From an uncultured Oscillospiraceae bacterium (GTDB lineage Bacteria; Bacillota; Clostridia; Oscillospirales; Oscillospiraceae), in assembly GCA_934668605.1 (NCBI GenBank), contig CAKUNY010000027.1, positions 1 through 16,722 on the forward strand: a stretch of DNA of 16,722 nucleotides, given 5' to 3'. Of this stretch, positions 1-6,297 are shown in pieces; position 1 is the first letter of the stretch; each line of letters opens with the position of its first letter. Under the pieces are notes generated by a model that made no database searches, was not told where the DNA came from, and saw only the letters and a list, made by a program, of their open reading frames with translations. A program made the position numbers and the translations under genes.

Positions 1-15
1 CCTTTTGGACTTATG

Positions 16-36
16 GCCGCAGAATCCCTCTGCGGC
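16..36 (-). other. Hairpin in the leader of the left-going transcript
   Basis: GCCGCAGA and TCTGCGGC form a perfect 8-bp stem around a 5-nt loop. It starts about 25 nt downstream of the expected start from the promoter at 67-95. No T-run follows on the minus strand, so it is not a standard terminator. It is more likely a structured leader or part of an RNA gene cut off by the window edge. Confidence 0.5.
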
Positions 37-66
37 AAGGATTGCCTGCATTACGCAAGCTGGACT

Positions 67-95
67 ATTATACCGGAAAGAAAACGGATTGTCAA
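67..95 (-). promoter_or_regulatory. Full-consensus sigma-A promoter, reading left out of the window
   Basis: On the minus strand there is TTGACA (90-95), exactly 17 bp, then TATAAT (67-72). Both hexamers and the spacer match the consensus. Transcription would start near base 60 and leave the window at its left edge. No open frame with a ribosome-binding site follows within the visible 60 nt, so the transcript may be a long mRNA leader or a non-coding RNA. Confidence 0.8.
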
Positions 96-130
96 CCGGA
101 AACCCCGCGATTCCGGGACAATTTTTTCGC

Positions 131-170
131 AAAAACGCAGCAAAACGCCCGAAGGAAGCTCCTCCGGGCG
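131..170 (-). terminator. Intrinsic terminator of the sugar-phosphate isomerase-like gene
   Basis: On the minus strand a 10-bp stem (146-155 with 161-170, one G-U pair, 5-nt loop) is followed by TTTT and then a second T5 run. It starts 36 nt past the stop codon at 207. Confidence 0.75.
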
Positions 171-206
171 CCTGGCGTATCATGTCAGGTTCCCCTGGCG
201 CGTCAT

Positions 207-1097
207 TCAGTCCTCTAGAAGCGCCCAGGCGCGGTTCAAAACACGCTTGGTGTTGGCAAGGACAATTTGCTCGTCCTCGCCCGGCCGGAGCGTCACCTCC
301 GCGGAGAGCACGTACGGATTCTCGGGATCGAAGAAGCCCTCGCCCTTCAATACGCGCAGGAAATCCAGGAGCTCGGCTGTGTCGTTTGCGCTGTTGGGAT
401 AGCCGAAGCGCGGGTGCTTGTCGCCGTAGCCGTCGCAGCCGGGGGTCACGACTGCGTTTCCAAAGTGGAAATGCGTGATATACGGCCGGAGCGTGCGGAC
501 GACGAAGCGGCTTGTCTCATGCGTGGTGGGGAAGTGGCTGAGATCGACGATGAGGCCGAAGTTGTTATGCTTCAAGCGCACATCGGCGGCAAAGCGCGCA
601 GCCAGAGGAGCCGGACCAATGAGCGCGGCCTTGTCCATATCGTAGTCAAAAACCTCGAGCTCGACGCCAATGCCCTTTTGCGCCGCGTATTCGCAAAGCG
701 CGTTCGTGGTTTTCAAAAGCTGCGCGTAGGCCTGCTCCTTTGTTTCTTCCTGCCAGTGCCCGGCGAGGAAGGCCATCGCGCCCGCGCCAAGGTATGCCGC
801 CTCGTCGATGGCGCCCTTGAGCGCATCTTCTGCCTTCTGCCGCTCGGCTTCGTCCAGCGCGTTCGGGTTGAGCTGGTCTTTCAGCTGCATCGGGTGCGCG
901 CCGAAGCAGACCGTCAGGTGGCTCTGGTCTAAAATCGCCTTCGCCTGCTCTTTTTCCGCGCCGTAGGACTTGATCTCGACCGCGTCAAAAAAATCGTCGC
1001 GCGCAATGGCTGTCAATGCATCCAGAGGCGCGCTGTTCGGGAAGCTCATCCATTGCAGCGTCCCGACCTTAAAATACTTGTGAATGGATTCTCTCAT
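207..1097 (-). CDS. Sugar phosphate isomerase/epimerase-like TIM-barrel protein
   Basis: A 296-residue soluble protein of the xylose-isomerase-like TIM-barrel superfamily (AP endonuclease 2 fold). Family members bind divalent metal and isomerise or epimerise sugars, or process inositol-type polyols; the substrate cannot be read from the sequence. Candidate metal-site motifs lie where the family has them: ELEVFD, VDLSHFP, HFHFGN and, near the C-terminus, SAEVTL. The length is normal for the family. The ATG at 1097 is preceded by GGAGG with a suitable gap, which fixes the start. The gene has its own promoter (1158-1186) and terminator (131-170), so it looks monocistronic. No sugar kinase, dehydrogenase or transporter lies next to it to suggest a pathway. 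The superfamily call is firm; the enzyme activity is open. Confidence 0.85.
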   Translation of the reverse strand: MRESIHKYFKVGTLQWMSFPNSAPLDALTAIARDDFFDAVEIKSYGAEKEQAKAILDQSHLTVCFGAHPMQLKDQLNPNALDEAERQKAEDALKGAIDEAAYLGAGAMAFLAGHWQEETKEQAYAQLLKTTNALCEYAAQKGIGVELEVFDYDMDKAALIGPAPLAARFAADVRLKHNNFGLIVDLSHFPTTHETSRFVVRTLRPYITHFHFGNAVVTPGCDGYGDKHPRFGYPNSANDTAELLDFLRVLKGEGFFDPENPYVLSAEVTLRPGEDEQIVLANTKRVLNRAWALLED

Positions 1098-1157
1098 GGT
1101 GTTCCTCCATAGCCTGAAATGAAACCGGGCGGACGGCTTTTTCCGCGCCCGTAACCC

Positions 1158-1186
1158 ATTCTAGCCGCTTTCTGTGTGCCTGTCAA
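1158..1186 (-). promoter_or_regulatory. Promoter of the isomerase-like gene
   Basis: Minus strand TTGACA (1181-1186), 17-bp spacer, TAGAAT (1158-1163). The leader is about 55 nt and contains an imperfect stem at 1126-1151 (CGGGCG paired with CGCCCG) ahead of the ribosome-binding site. Confidence 0.8.
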
Positions 1187-1256
1187 ATTCTTTTTCCGGC
1201 GGAAATTCCCTGCGCCGCAAGGCTTTGCGCCGGATTTTGCCCCGCGCTTTCCCCGG

Positions 1257-1295
1257 AAAACAAAACCCGGCGATGCACGAATCATGCACCGCCGG
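1257..1295 (-). terminator. Intrinsic terminator of bsh
   Basis: An 11-bp stem (1267-1277 with 1285-1295, one G-U pair, 7-nt loop) starts 5 nt beyond the stop codon of the amidase gene. On the minus strand it is followed by GTTTTGTTTT. Confidence 0.88.
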
Positions 1296-1300
1296 AGTTG

Positions 1301-2287
1301 TTACGCGTTTTTGCCGTTCAGATACCGGACGGACGGAGCTGTTACGAGCGGAAAGCGCACAAGGCCGCGCGCGTCCAGATCTTCATCGAAGAGCGAGACG
1401 GCTGTGATCTGCCGGTTTTCGTAGGTCGTGTAGTAGTAAATGCCCTGATCTGCATTGCAGCAGCTCGAATACAGCGTGATCTCGAACTTTCCGTTTTCCA
1501 GCTCGCAGCAGCCGCGCGTCTGCTCGACAGAGGTGAGAATGTGGAAAAACTGGCTGACGGAGGCCATTTCGCCGTCTTCCGATTTCGCGTTCAGCCGCGT
1601 AAAGGCCGCGCGGACAAAGCGCGACTGCGACGATAAATCGCCCGGAAGGCCGATGGCGCCCATGCCGCGGGAATAGGTTTGCAGCGGAAGGTCTTCGGAA
1701 AAACGGTTGACCGGGGGCTTGGGCGAGAGCTGGGCATAATTGTTGAGGGCGAACAGCTGCATCGGGAATGGGGGATTGTTCGTCAGAACGCCCGCGGGGT
1801 TTTCATAGACATGAAGGACATCCTGCATGGACTCCAACACAATGCAGCCCGTCTTGTCGGCGATCATCCAATGCAGCTGCGCCGTGGGAAACTGGGCGGA
1901 AAACGGCGTTCCGACGAGGTTCAGCTTGGAGATCGCCTCGCGCGCCTGCGCCAGATTCCGGCACGTGCCGAGTAACCACAGAATGAACTCGAACTGCGCA
2001 ACATTTGTCTTCCCGTCCTGCACTTGCGCATACGCCGCATTTCCGACAAAGTTGAGCCCCGCGATGCAGAGCCCCGTTTCGTTCACCGCATCATAAAAAA
2101 GCGGATAGTTGTCCTCCACGTGCGCCATGCCGATGATGGCGTAGTGCTGCGCGAGCTCCGGCAGGTGCCGCAGTGGAACCGGGAAATTGCGCGGTACGAT
2201 GCAGACCTCCTCGCCGTAGGGAAATTCGTAGTCTAAATTTCGTCCAAAATAAAAGTTCTTCGTCTGATACGTCGCCGCCGTACACAT
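1301..2287 (-). CDS. bsh: Choloylglycine hydrolase family protein (bile salt hydrolase type)
   Basis: A 328-residue Ntn-hydrolase of the linear-amide C-N hydrolase family. Bile salt hydrolases of this family cleave glycine or taurine from conjugated bile acids; close relatives are penicillin V acylases. The start is ATG at 2287, behind AAGGAGG (2297-2303), because Cys2 must become the N-terminal nucleophile once Met1 is removed; a longer reading would bury it. Residues expected in the active site are present: Cys2, Arg16 (FGRN), Asp19, Asn79 (AGLNF), Asn170 (GVLTN) and Arg223 (SRFVR). There is no signal peptide, so it is probably cytoplasmic. It lies 78 nt downstream of a MATE exporter gene with no terminator between. 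BSH is preferred over penicillin acylase because of overall similarity to clostridial BSHs and the probable gut origin; activity is not proven. Confidence 0.9.
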   Translation of the reverse strand: MCTAATYQTKNFYFGRNLDYEFPYGEEVCIVPRNFPVPLRHLPELAQHYAIIGMAHVEDNYPLFYDAVNETGLCIAGLNFVGNAAYAQVQDGKTNVAQFEFILWLLGTCRNLAQAREAISKLNLVGTPFSAQFPTAQLHWMIADKTGCIVLESMQDVLHVYENPAGVLTNNPPFPMQLFALNNYAQLSPKPPVNRFSEDLPLQTYSRGMGAIGLPGDLSSQSRFVRAAFTRLNAKSEDGEMASVSQFFHILTSVEQTRGCCELENGKFEITLYSSCCNADQGIYYYTTYENRQITAVSLFDEDLDARGLVRFPLVTAPSVRYLNGKNA

Positions 2288-2320
2288 GGCACGCGCCTCC
2301 TTCGATAGATTGCAGTGCCT

Positions 2321-2329
2321 AGCATACCA
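2321..2329 (-). promoter_or_regulatory. Possible extended -10 promoter for bsh
   Basis: In the MATE-bsh gap the minus strand reads TGG then TATGCT, an extended -10 pattern 34 nt before the bsh start. No good -35 lies at 16-18 bp. It may be a weak internal promoter, with most bsh message coming from the MATE gene upstream. Confidence 0.35.
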
Positions 2330-2365
2330 CAAAGAAGCTGCGCCAATCCACCGCGGATTTGTAAA

Positions 2366-3769
2366 TTATTCTGCCGCCTCCGGCGCGCTCAGCTCGCGAT
2401 ATGTCTTCGCAATCAGAACCGCCGCGACCGCGAACGTCAGAACATCCGAGACGGGCATGGAATAAAGAACGCCGCTGAGCGCGAAAAATCTGGGAAGCAA
2501 AATGGCAAAGCCCACGCCGAAGACGACCTCCCGGAGCATGGACAGCGCCGTCGACGCGGCGGCCTTTCCCATCGCCTGCAGGAAGATGAAGCAGGCCTTG
2601 TTGACGCACGCAAGCGGCAGCATGCAAAGATACACCCGGAAGGCGCGGATGGCAAAGTCCGTGTAGTACGCGCTCTCATTGGCCGCGCCGAAAATGCCGA
2701 TGAGCTGCCGGGGGAAAAACTCCACCAGAATGAGCGCGGCAAAGCCAACGAGTGCCTCCCAGGTAAGAAGCTTCGTAAAAAGCGCCTTCACGCGCGCCTT
2801 AAACCCGGCTCCCATGTTGAAGCCCACGATCGGGATGCAGCCCGCCGCCATGCCGACGACGATGGAAATGACGATCTGGAAGAACTTCATCACAATGCCG
2901 ACGATCGCCATCGGGATCTGCGCGTACTGCGCCTGCGAGAAAATGTCATCCAGCGCGCCGTATTTGCGGAGCATGTTGTTGGTCGCCGCCATCGCCGCGA
3001 CCAGCGAGATCTGCGACAGAAAGCTCGTCATGCCGAGCCCCAGCGTCCGGAAACAGGTCGAGCTTTCGAGCCGGAAATCCTGTTTCGAGAGCGCCACGAT
3101 CTTCATATGGCACAGATACCACACCGCGAGTGCCGCCGTGATGGCCTGCCCGATGACGGTCGCGACGGCGGCTCCCATCATGCCCCAACGGAAGCGGAAG
3201 ATGAAGATGGGGTCTAAGATGGTGTTCGCGATCGCGCCGGCCAGCGTCGAAACCATCGCAAAGCGCGGGCTTCCGTCGGCGCGGATGACGGGGTTCATCG
3301 CCTGGCCGAACATGTAAAGCGGGATACCGAGGGTAATATAGAAGAAATATTCCTGCGAATGGCGGAAGGTTTCTTCGTTGACCGTGCCGCCGAACATGGC
3401 GATGATCCGGTCTGCAAAGATCAGGTAGATGGCTGTAAGCAGAACACTCGACGCGACGCACAAAACGACCGCATTTCCGACGCTCCGGCTCGCCATCTTC
3501 TCCTCCTGCCGCCCGAGGCAGATCGACACGAACGCGCAGCAGCCGTCTCCCACCATGACCGCGATGGCGAGCGCCACGACCGTCAGCGGGAACACGACCG
3601 TATTGGCCGCGTTGCCGTACGAGCCGAGATAGGACGCGTTCGCGATGAAGATCTGGTCAACGATGTTATAGAGCGCGCCCACAAGAAGCGAGATAATGCA
3701 CGGCAGCGCATAGCTGCGCATGAGCACTCCGACCGGCGCGGTTCCGAGAAATGCGTTTTTTTGTTCCAT
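2366..3769 (-). CDS. MATE family efflux transporter (MepA-like)
   Basis: A 467-residue integral membrane protein with the many hydrophobic segments expected of the 12-helix MATE exporters, which expel drugs or other organic compounds in exchange for Na+ or H+. The N-terminal region (LLVGALYNIVDQIFI, then a Gly/Ala-rich helix and an LGRQEE loop) is typical of the clostridial MepA-like branch. ATG 3769 is chosen because GGAGG sits 5 nt upstream; an in-frame TTG at 3781 would overlap that ribosome-binding site. The substrate is unknown. No terminator separates it from bsh downstream, so the two may share an mRNA and a role in coping with bile acids (inference). Its own leader contains a strong terminator hairpin at 3795-3843, suggesting conditional expression. 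Confidence 0.9.
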   Translation of the reverse strand: MEQKNAFLGTAPVGVLMRSYALPCIISLLVGALYNIVDQIFIANASYLGSYGNAANTVVFPLTVVALAIAVMVGDGCCAFVSICLGRQEEKMASRSVGNAVVLCVASSVLLTAIYLIFADRIIAMFGGTVNEETFRHSQEYFFYITLGIPLYMFGQAMNPVIRADGSPRFAMVSTLAGAIANTILDPIFIFRFRWGMMGAAVATVIGQAITAALAVWYLCHMKIVALSKQDFRLESSTCFRTLGLGMTSFLSQISLVAAMAATNNMLRKYGALDDIFSQAQYAQIPMAIVGIVMKFFQIVISIVVGMAAGCIPIVGFNMGAGFKARVKALFTKLLTWEALVGFAALILVEFFPRQLIGIFGAANESAYYTDFAIRAFRVYLCMLPLACVNKACFIFLQAMGKAAASTALSMLREVVFGVGFAILLPRFFALSGVLYSMPVSDVLTFAVAAVLIAKTYRELSAPEAAE

Positions 3770-3794
3770 AGGTTCCTCCAAAATTCAAAAATTG

Positions 3795-3843
3795 CGCAAA
3801 AAAATAACGCGGGCACTTTGCAACCGGAATTACGCAAAGTGCC
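3795..3843 (-). terminator. Intrinsic terminator inside the MATE leader (possible attenuator)
   Basis: A perfect 10-bp stem (3812-3821 with 3834-3843, 12-nt loop) is followed on the minus strand by GTTATTTTTTT. It lies between the likely MATE promoter (3860-3888) and the MATE start codon (3769). Transcription from that promoter or from the hydrogenase gene must therefore pass through it. It could be just the hydrogenase terminator, but then no room is left for a separate MATE promoter downstream. Confidence 0.8.
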
Positions 3844-3859
3844 ACACGTTGTTTTCTTT

Positions 3860-3888
3860 ATTTTACCGGGAGGAGCCGCCGTTTGCAA
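3860..3888 (-). promoter_or_regulatory. Likely promoter of the first MATE gene
   Basis: Minus strand TTGCAA (3883-3888), 17-bp spacer, TAAAAT (3860-3865). Transcription would begin near 3853, only about 10 nt before the terminator-like hairpin. Confidence 0.6.
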
Positions 3889-3889
3889 A

Positions 3890-3912
3890 GGCAGTTTTGC
3901 ACAAAATCTGCC
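3890..3912 (-). terminator. Weak terminator-like hairpin after the hydrogenase gene
   Basis: GGCAG and CTGCC pair, extended by TTTT/AAAA with one bulged A, starting 25 nt past the hydrogenase stop. Only TTTG follows on the minus strand, so termination may be partial. Confidence 0.4.
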
Positions 3913-3936
3913 CTTGATTTTTGACGCTTTCGCGCA

Positions 3937-5445
3937 TCACGGCTCGTTCAGCTGGTCGGCAAGGCTTGCATATGGGCTGTCCGCGCTGGATTTTACGCCG
4001 GCTTCGGCCATATGCTGCTGAAGCTTTTTGGAGGCCGCGTCGCTGGAAATGACCGTGCCCGCGCCCGCGATGCACCCGCCGGGACAGGCCATGCCCTCAA
4101 GCAAATACCCGTCGAGCTTGCCGGCCTTGGCAAGCATCAGGAGCTTTCGGCATTCGCGAAGGCCGTCCGCGCGCTGGGTCTTCATCTCGAACTCCGGATG
4201 CTCGCGCCGGATGATCTCCTCAACCGCCGCGGCCACACCGCCCGCCTGTGCAAAGCCCCGCCCGGCGCTCGTTGCCTGCGTGAGGGGTTCGGCCGCCGGG
4301 AGGCTCGTGAAATCGATCTCTTTTGCCTCGAAAATGCCCATGAGCTCCTCGTAGGTCAGGACGAAATCCACATCCCGCCGCAGCTCTTCCTGCATGGCCT
4401 CCAACTTTTTGGCCGCGCAGGGGCCGACGAAGACGACCTTCGCTTCCGGCTTTTCGCGCTTGACAAGCCTTGCCGTGTAGACCATCGGCGTATAGGTCAT
4501 GGAGATGTTGCCGGACTCGTTCGGAAACAGCCGCCTTGCCATCATCCGCCACGACGGACAGCACGAGGTTGCCATGAAGCGCTGCTCGTGCGGCACCTTC
4601 TCGAGAAAATCGCGCGCCTCTTCAATCGCGCAGATATCCGCGCCCGCGGCGACCTCGACGACATCGGAAAAGCCCAGCGCCTTCATCGCCGCGACGAATT
4701 TTGCCGCCGTCACGTCCTTGCCGAACTGCCCGGCAAACGACGGCGCGACAATGGCCACGACCTCGTTTCCCTCCAGAATCGAGCGGATCACCTGATAGAT
4801 CTGGCTCTTGTCCACGATCGCGCCGAACGGGCAGTTCACCAAGCATTGGCCGCACGAAACGCACAGATCATAGTCGATTTTCGCTTTGCCGTACTCGTCG
4901 ACGCCAATAGCGTCCATCCCGCACGCCGCCTGACACGGGCGCTCGAGATAGGTGATCGCGTTATAGGGACAAGACTTGGCGCATTTGCCGCACTTGATGC
5001 AGAGTTTCTGGTCAATGCGGCTCTTGCCGTTTACAAATTTCACCGCGCCCTTGGGACACACGCGCTGACAGGATGCCGCCAGACACCCCTGACAGAGCTC
5101 TGTGACGCGGTACTGCTTCGTCGGGCACGCGTGGCAGGCATAGGGGATGATATTGACAAGCGGCGCCTCATAATACTGCTCGGCGATCGCCGCCTGATCC
5201 ATGCCTTCGGTGAGAAGCGTCCGGGTCTGCACGGGCTGAAGCGATAAGCCCATCGCCAGCCGCACGCGCTCGCCCGCGATCGCCCGCTCCAAAAAGACGG
5301 ATTCCCGGTGCAAGGGGTTGCTTCCCGGGACGATCCGGAACGGAATGTCCTCCATCTGTGTGTAATCGCCCGAATACGCCATCCGCGCCACCTCAGCGAA
5401 GACCTGCCTGCGAATGTCCGTAATCAGCGAAGGAATACCGCGCAT
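3937..5445 (-). CDS. [FeFe] hydrogenase, group B-like, with ferredoxin-type clusters
   Basis: A 502-residue iron-sulfur protein. Cysteines at 118/121/126/130, 149/152/155/159 and 195/198/201/205 form ferredoxin-like [4Fe-4S] motifs, with further cysteines at 104/107 and 171/175. The C-terminal half is the hydrogenase H-cluster domain: L1 TSCCPSW (Cys295, Cys296), L2 GPCAAKK (Cys343) and L3 MACPGGC (Cys454, Cys458). L2 and L3 differ from the classical fermentative enzyme (MPC and GGGQP in place of GPC and GAGTV), which fits group B [FeFe] hydrogenases, whose physiological role is poorly settled. It would catalyse proton reduction or H2 oxidation using ferredoxin. No HydE/F/G maturases are in the window. 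ATG 5445 follows GGAGG with a 6-nt gap. The likely promoter is at 5682-5710, giving a long leader that contains the 5514-5623 repeat. Confidence 0.92.
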   Translation of the reverse strand: MRGIPSLITDIRRQVFAEVARMAYSGDYTQMEDIPFRIVPGSNPLHRESVFLERAIAGERVRLAMGLSLQPVQTRTLLTEGMDQAAIAEQYYEAPLVNIIPYACHACPTKQYRVTELCQGCLAASCQRVCPKGAVKFVNGKSRIDQKLCIKCGKCAKSCPYNAITYLERPCQAACGMDAIGVDEYGKAKIDYDLCVSCGQCLVNCPFGAIVDKSQIYQVIRSILEGNEVVAIVAPSFAGQFGKDVTAAKFVAAMKALGFSDVVEVAAGADICAIEEARDFLEKVPHEQRFMATSCCPSWRMMARRLFPNESGNISMTYTPMVYTARLVKREKPEAKVVFVGPCAAKKLEAMQEELRRDVDFVLTYEELMGIFEAKEIDFTSLPAAEPLTQATSAGRGFAQAGGVAAAVEEIIRREHPEFEMKTQRADGLRECRKLLMLAKAGKLDGYLLEGMACPGGCIAGAGTVISSDAASKKLQQHMAEAGVKSSADSPYASLADQLNEP

Positions 5446-5513
5446 AAAAAACCTCCAAAGGAAAAAGAAATACAGATCAAATCATTACGGGTTTCGGTAA
5501 TGTTTCGATACCC

Positions 5514-5623
5514 GCGTAGGGGTCAATTGAGCACATCGCCCCATTGGGTACCATCGAATTCGCATTGGATTACCGTAAAAACGGTTCCGTCTGCCGGGTC
5601 GATGTGGGCATCGACCCCTACGC
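5514..5623. repeat. Intergenic inverted-repeat element, copy 1
   Basis: An element bounded by perfect 11-bp terminal inverted repeats (5514-5524 and 5613-5623; core GTAGGGGTC/GACCCCTAC). Its 106-bp core (5516-5621) aligns without gaps to 7202-7307. Near the right end it has a 7-bp stem around TGGG (5598-5615). It encodes no transposase and lies in the presumed 5' leader of the hydrogenase gene. It resembles a REP/MITE-type non-autonomous element. Confidence 0.85.
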
Positions 5624-5681
5624 AAATTTGGGGAAATTTCAAAAATTCCGCATTGCGCGCAAAACCGGCGCACGCATGCGT

Positions 5682-5710
5682 ATTATACCCATGTGTACCA
5701 TAAATTTCAC
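5682..5710 (-). promoter_or_regulatory. Likely promoter of the hydrogenase gene
   Basis: Minus strand GTGAAA (5705-5710), 17-bp spacer, perfect TATAAT (5682-5687). The start site would be about 230 nt before the hydrogenase ATG, and the leader would include the whole inverted-repeat element. I see no better promoter between the element and the gene. Confidence 0.6.
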
Positions 5711-5877
5711 GCTAAAAATGTCGAAGTGTCCCATAAGAGCGCCGTCGTATCTTGAAAATTTCAAGGAAGCTCCGGCGTGACTGGCGGCTGGATTCGGCGA
5801 GGGATTTTGCCTTGATGCAAGGTTTGCGGGCGCAGGAATACTTTGTGTATTTCAAGGCCGCGAACCGCGGCATCGGG
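5711..5877. other. Gene-free spacer with small inverted repeats, possible dispersed repeat
   Basis: No credible gene on either strand. It contains a 7+7 palindrome (CTTGAAA/TTTCAAG, about 5753-5767), CCTTG/CAAGG around 5811-5823, and a GCCGCG/CGCGGC stem near 5858-5872. The symmetric composition resembles repeated intergenic DNA, but no second copy is in this window. Confidence 0.35.
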
Positions 5878-5907
5878 GCAAAAGACCCGGCGAAGCCTGC
5901 TGCCGGG
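5878..5907 (-). terminator. Second of two tandem terminator-like hairpins
   Basis: CCCGGC and GCCGGG (5886-5891 with 5902-5907) form a 6-bp stem with a 10-nt loop, followed by TCTTTTGC on the minus strand. It sits about 20 nt beyond the stronger hairpin at 5940-5968. Confidence 0.5.
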
Positions 5908-5926
5908 CGCGCCGGTGGTTCCGTTA

Positions 5927-5968
5927 TAACAAAGAACGAGCGCCCGCTGGTTCCCAGTCAGCAGGCGC
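5927..5968 (-). terminator. Terminator closing the riboswitch transcript
   Basis: A 10-bp stem (5940-5949 with 5959-5968, one G-U pair, 9-nt loop) is followed on the minus strand by TCGTTCTTTGTT. It would end any transcript that reads through the riboswitch terminator at 6081-6121, giving an RNA of about 360 nt. Confidence 0.7.
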
Positions 5969-6010
5969 CCGGACTTATGGCAGACTCACGCAGGGGGAGC
6001 GTAAGCGGTC

Positions 6011-6145
6011 TTAACTGCCGGAGAAAAAAGAGAGACATCTATTGCAATCACCGCCTTCTCCCAAAAAGGCGGCAAATACAAACAAAAAATCCGTCCAGCC
6101 AAATCCAATAGCCGCACGGATATACTCTTCTTGAGAGAAATACAC
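6011..6145 (-). CDS. Possible 44-residue peptide downstream of the cobalamin aptamer
   Basis: A GTG-initiated frame of 44 codons ending in TAA, with a hydrophobic middle (WTDFLFVFAAFLG). I do not recognise it. The only ribosome-binding-like sequence upstream is GGGG, and the riboswitch terminator hairpin lies inside the frame. A second short frame starts at a GTG behind GGGAG at about 6054 (21 codons, MIAIDVSLFSPAV...); it vaguely resembles the beginning of small membrane peptides but stops early. Either may be chance or a relic. It is listed because it is the only protein-coding candidate this riboswitch could control here. Confidence 0.15.
   Translation of the reverse strand: MYFSQEEYIRAAIGFGWTDFLFVFAAFLGEGGDCNRCLSFFSGS
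6081..6121 (-). terminator. Expression-platform terminator of the cobalamin riboswitch
   Basis: On the minus strand ATCCGT pairs with ACGGAT (6116-6121 with 6089-6094). After one G-G mismatch, six more pairs (three of them G-U or U-G) extend the stem to a 7-nt loop. TTTTTTGTTTG follows directly. It lies about 50 nt after the aptamer, where a transcription-attenuating riboswitch carries its terminator. Confidence 0.65.
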
Positions 6146-6164
6146 GTTCGACCCCGGTTCCGGC

Positions 6165-6290
6165 GTGGGTACGGGACAGCGCTCAGCAGACCTGACTTAG
6201 CTCAAAGAGCATCACAGTGACCGACTCGCGGGGCATCTCACCCCATTCAGCCTGCGCCAAAACGGCGCGCGCGCGATCCCTCTATTTCGT
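6165..6290 (-). promoter_or_regulatory. Cobalamin (vitamin B12) riboswitch aptamer
   Basis: On the minus strand, in order: a GCGCC/GGCGC hairpin (6255-6269); a helix strand GCAGGC (6250-6255); the hairpin GGGG-UGAGAUG-CCCC (6230-6244), matching the GGUGAGAAUCC element; GUCACUGUGA (about 6211-6220), matching the conserved CGCCACUGUGA; a small UGCUC/GAGC stem; AAGUCAGG (6191-6198), the start of the B12 box; then GUCUGC (6186-6191), which pairs with GCAGGC as the usual CCUGCC does with its upstream partner. Deviations are a missing GGGAA motif (CUGAA here) and an altered B12-box end. The latter is compensated in the helix, which argues for function. It follows its own promoter (6298-6326) and precedes a terminator. 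The downstream target is unclear. Confidence 0.75.
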
Positions 6291-6297
6291 TGGCTTT

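Noticed and set aside
7..17. The 11-mer GGACTTATGGC repeated at 5971-5981
   Set aside because: Matches of this length are expected by chance in a window of this size, and the flanks do not align.
97..127. CCGGAA/TTCCGG stem followed by T6 on the plus strand
   Set aside because: It could pass for a plus-strand terminator, but no plus-strand gene precedes it and the T-run is offset from the stem.
2315..3217. Long plus-strand frames opposite the MATE, hydrogenase and UgpC genes
   Set aside because: They are Arg/His/Asp-rich antisense shadows of GC-rich genes with clear family matches on the other strand.
5544..5780. Reading frame sharing MGTIEFA-DYRK with a frame at 7230-7442
   Set aside because: The similarity comes from the 106-bp DNA repeat. 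Most base differences change the amino acid, and the frames lack ribosome-binding sites, so no protein is being conserved.
5752..6111. 119-codon plus-strand frame across the spacer
   Set aside because: No ribosome-binding site or recognisable domain. It runs antisense through the two terminators of the riboswitch transcript (5927-5968 and 6081-6121).
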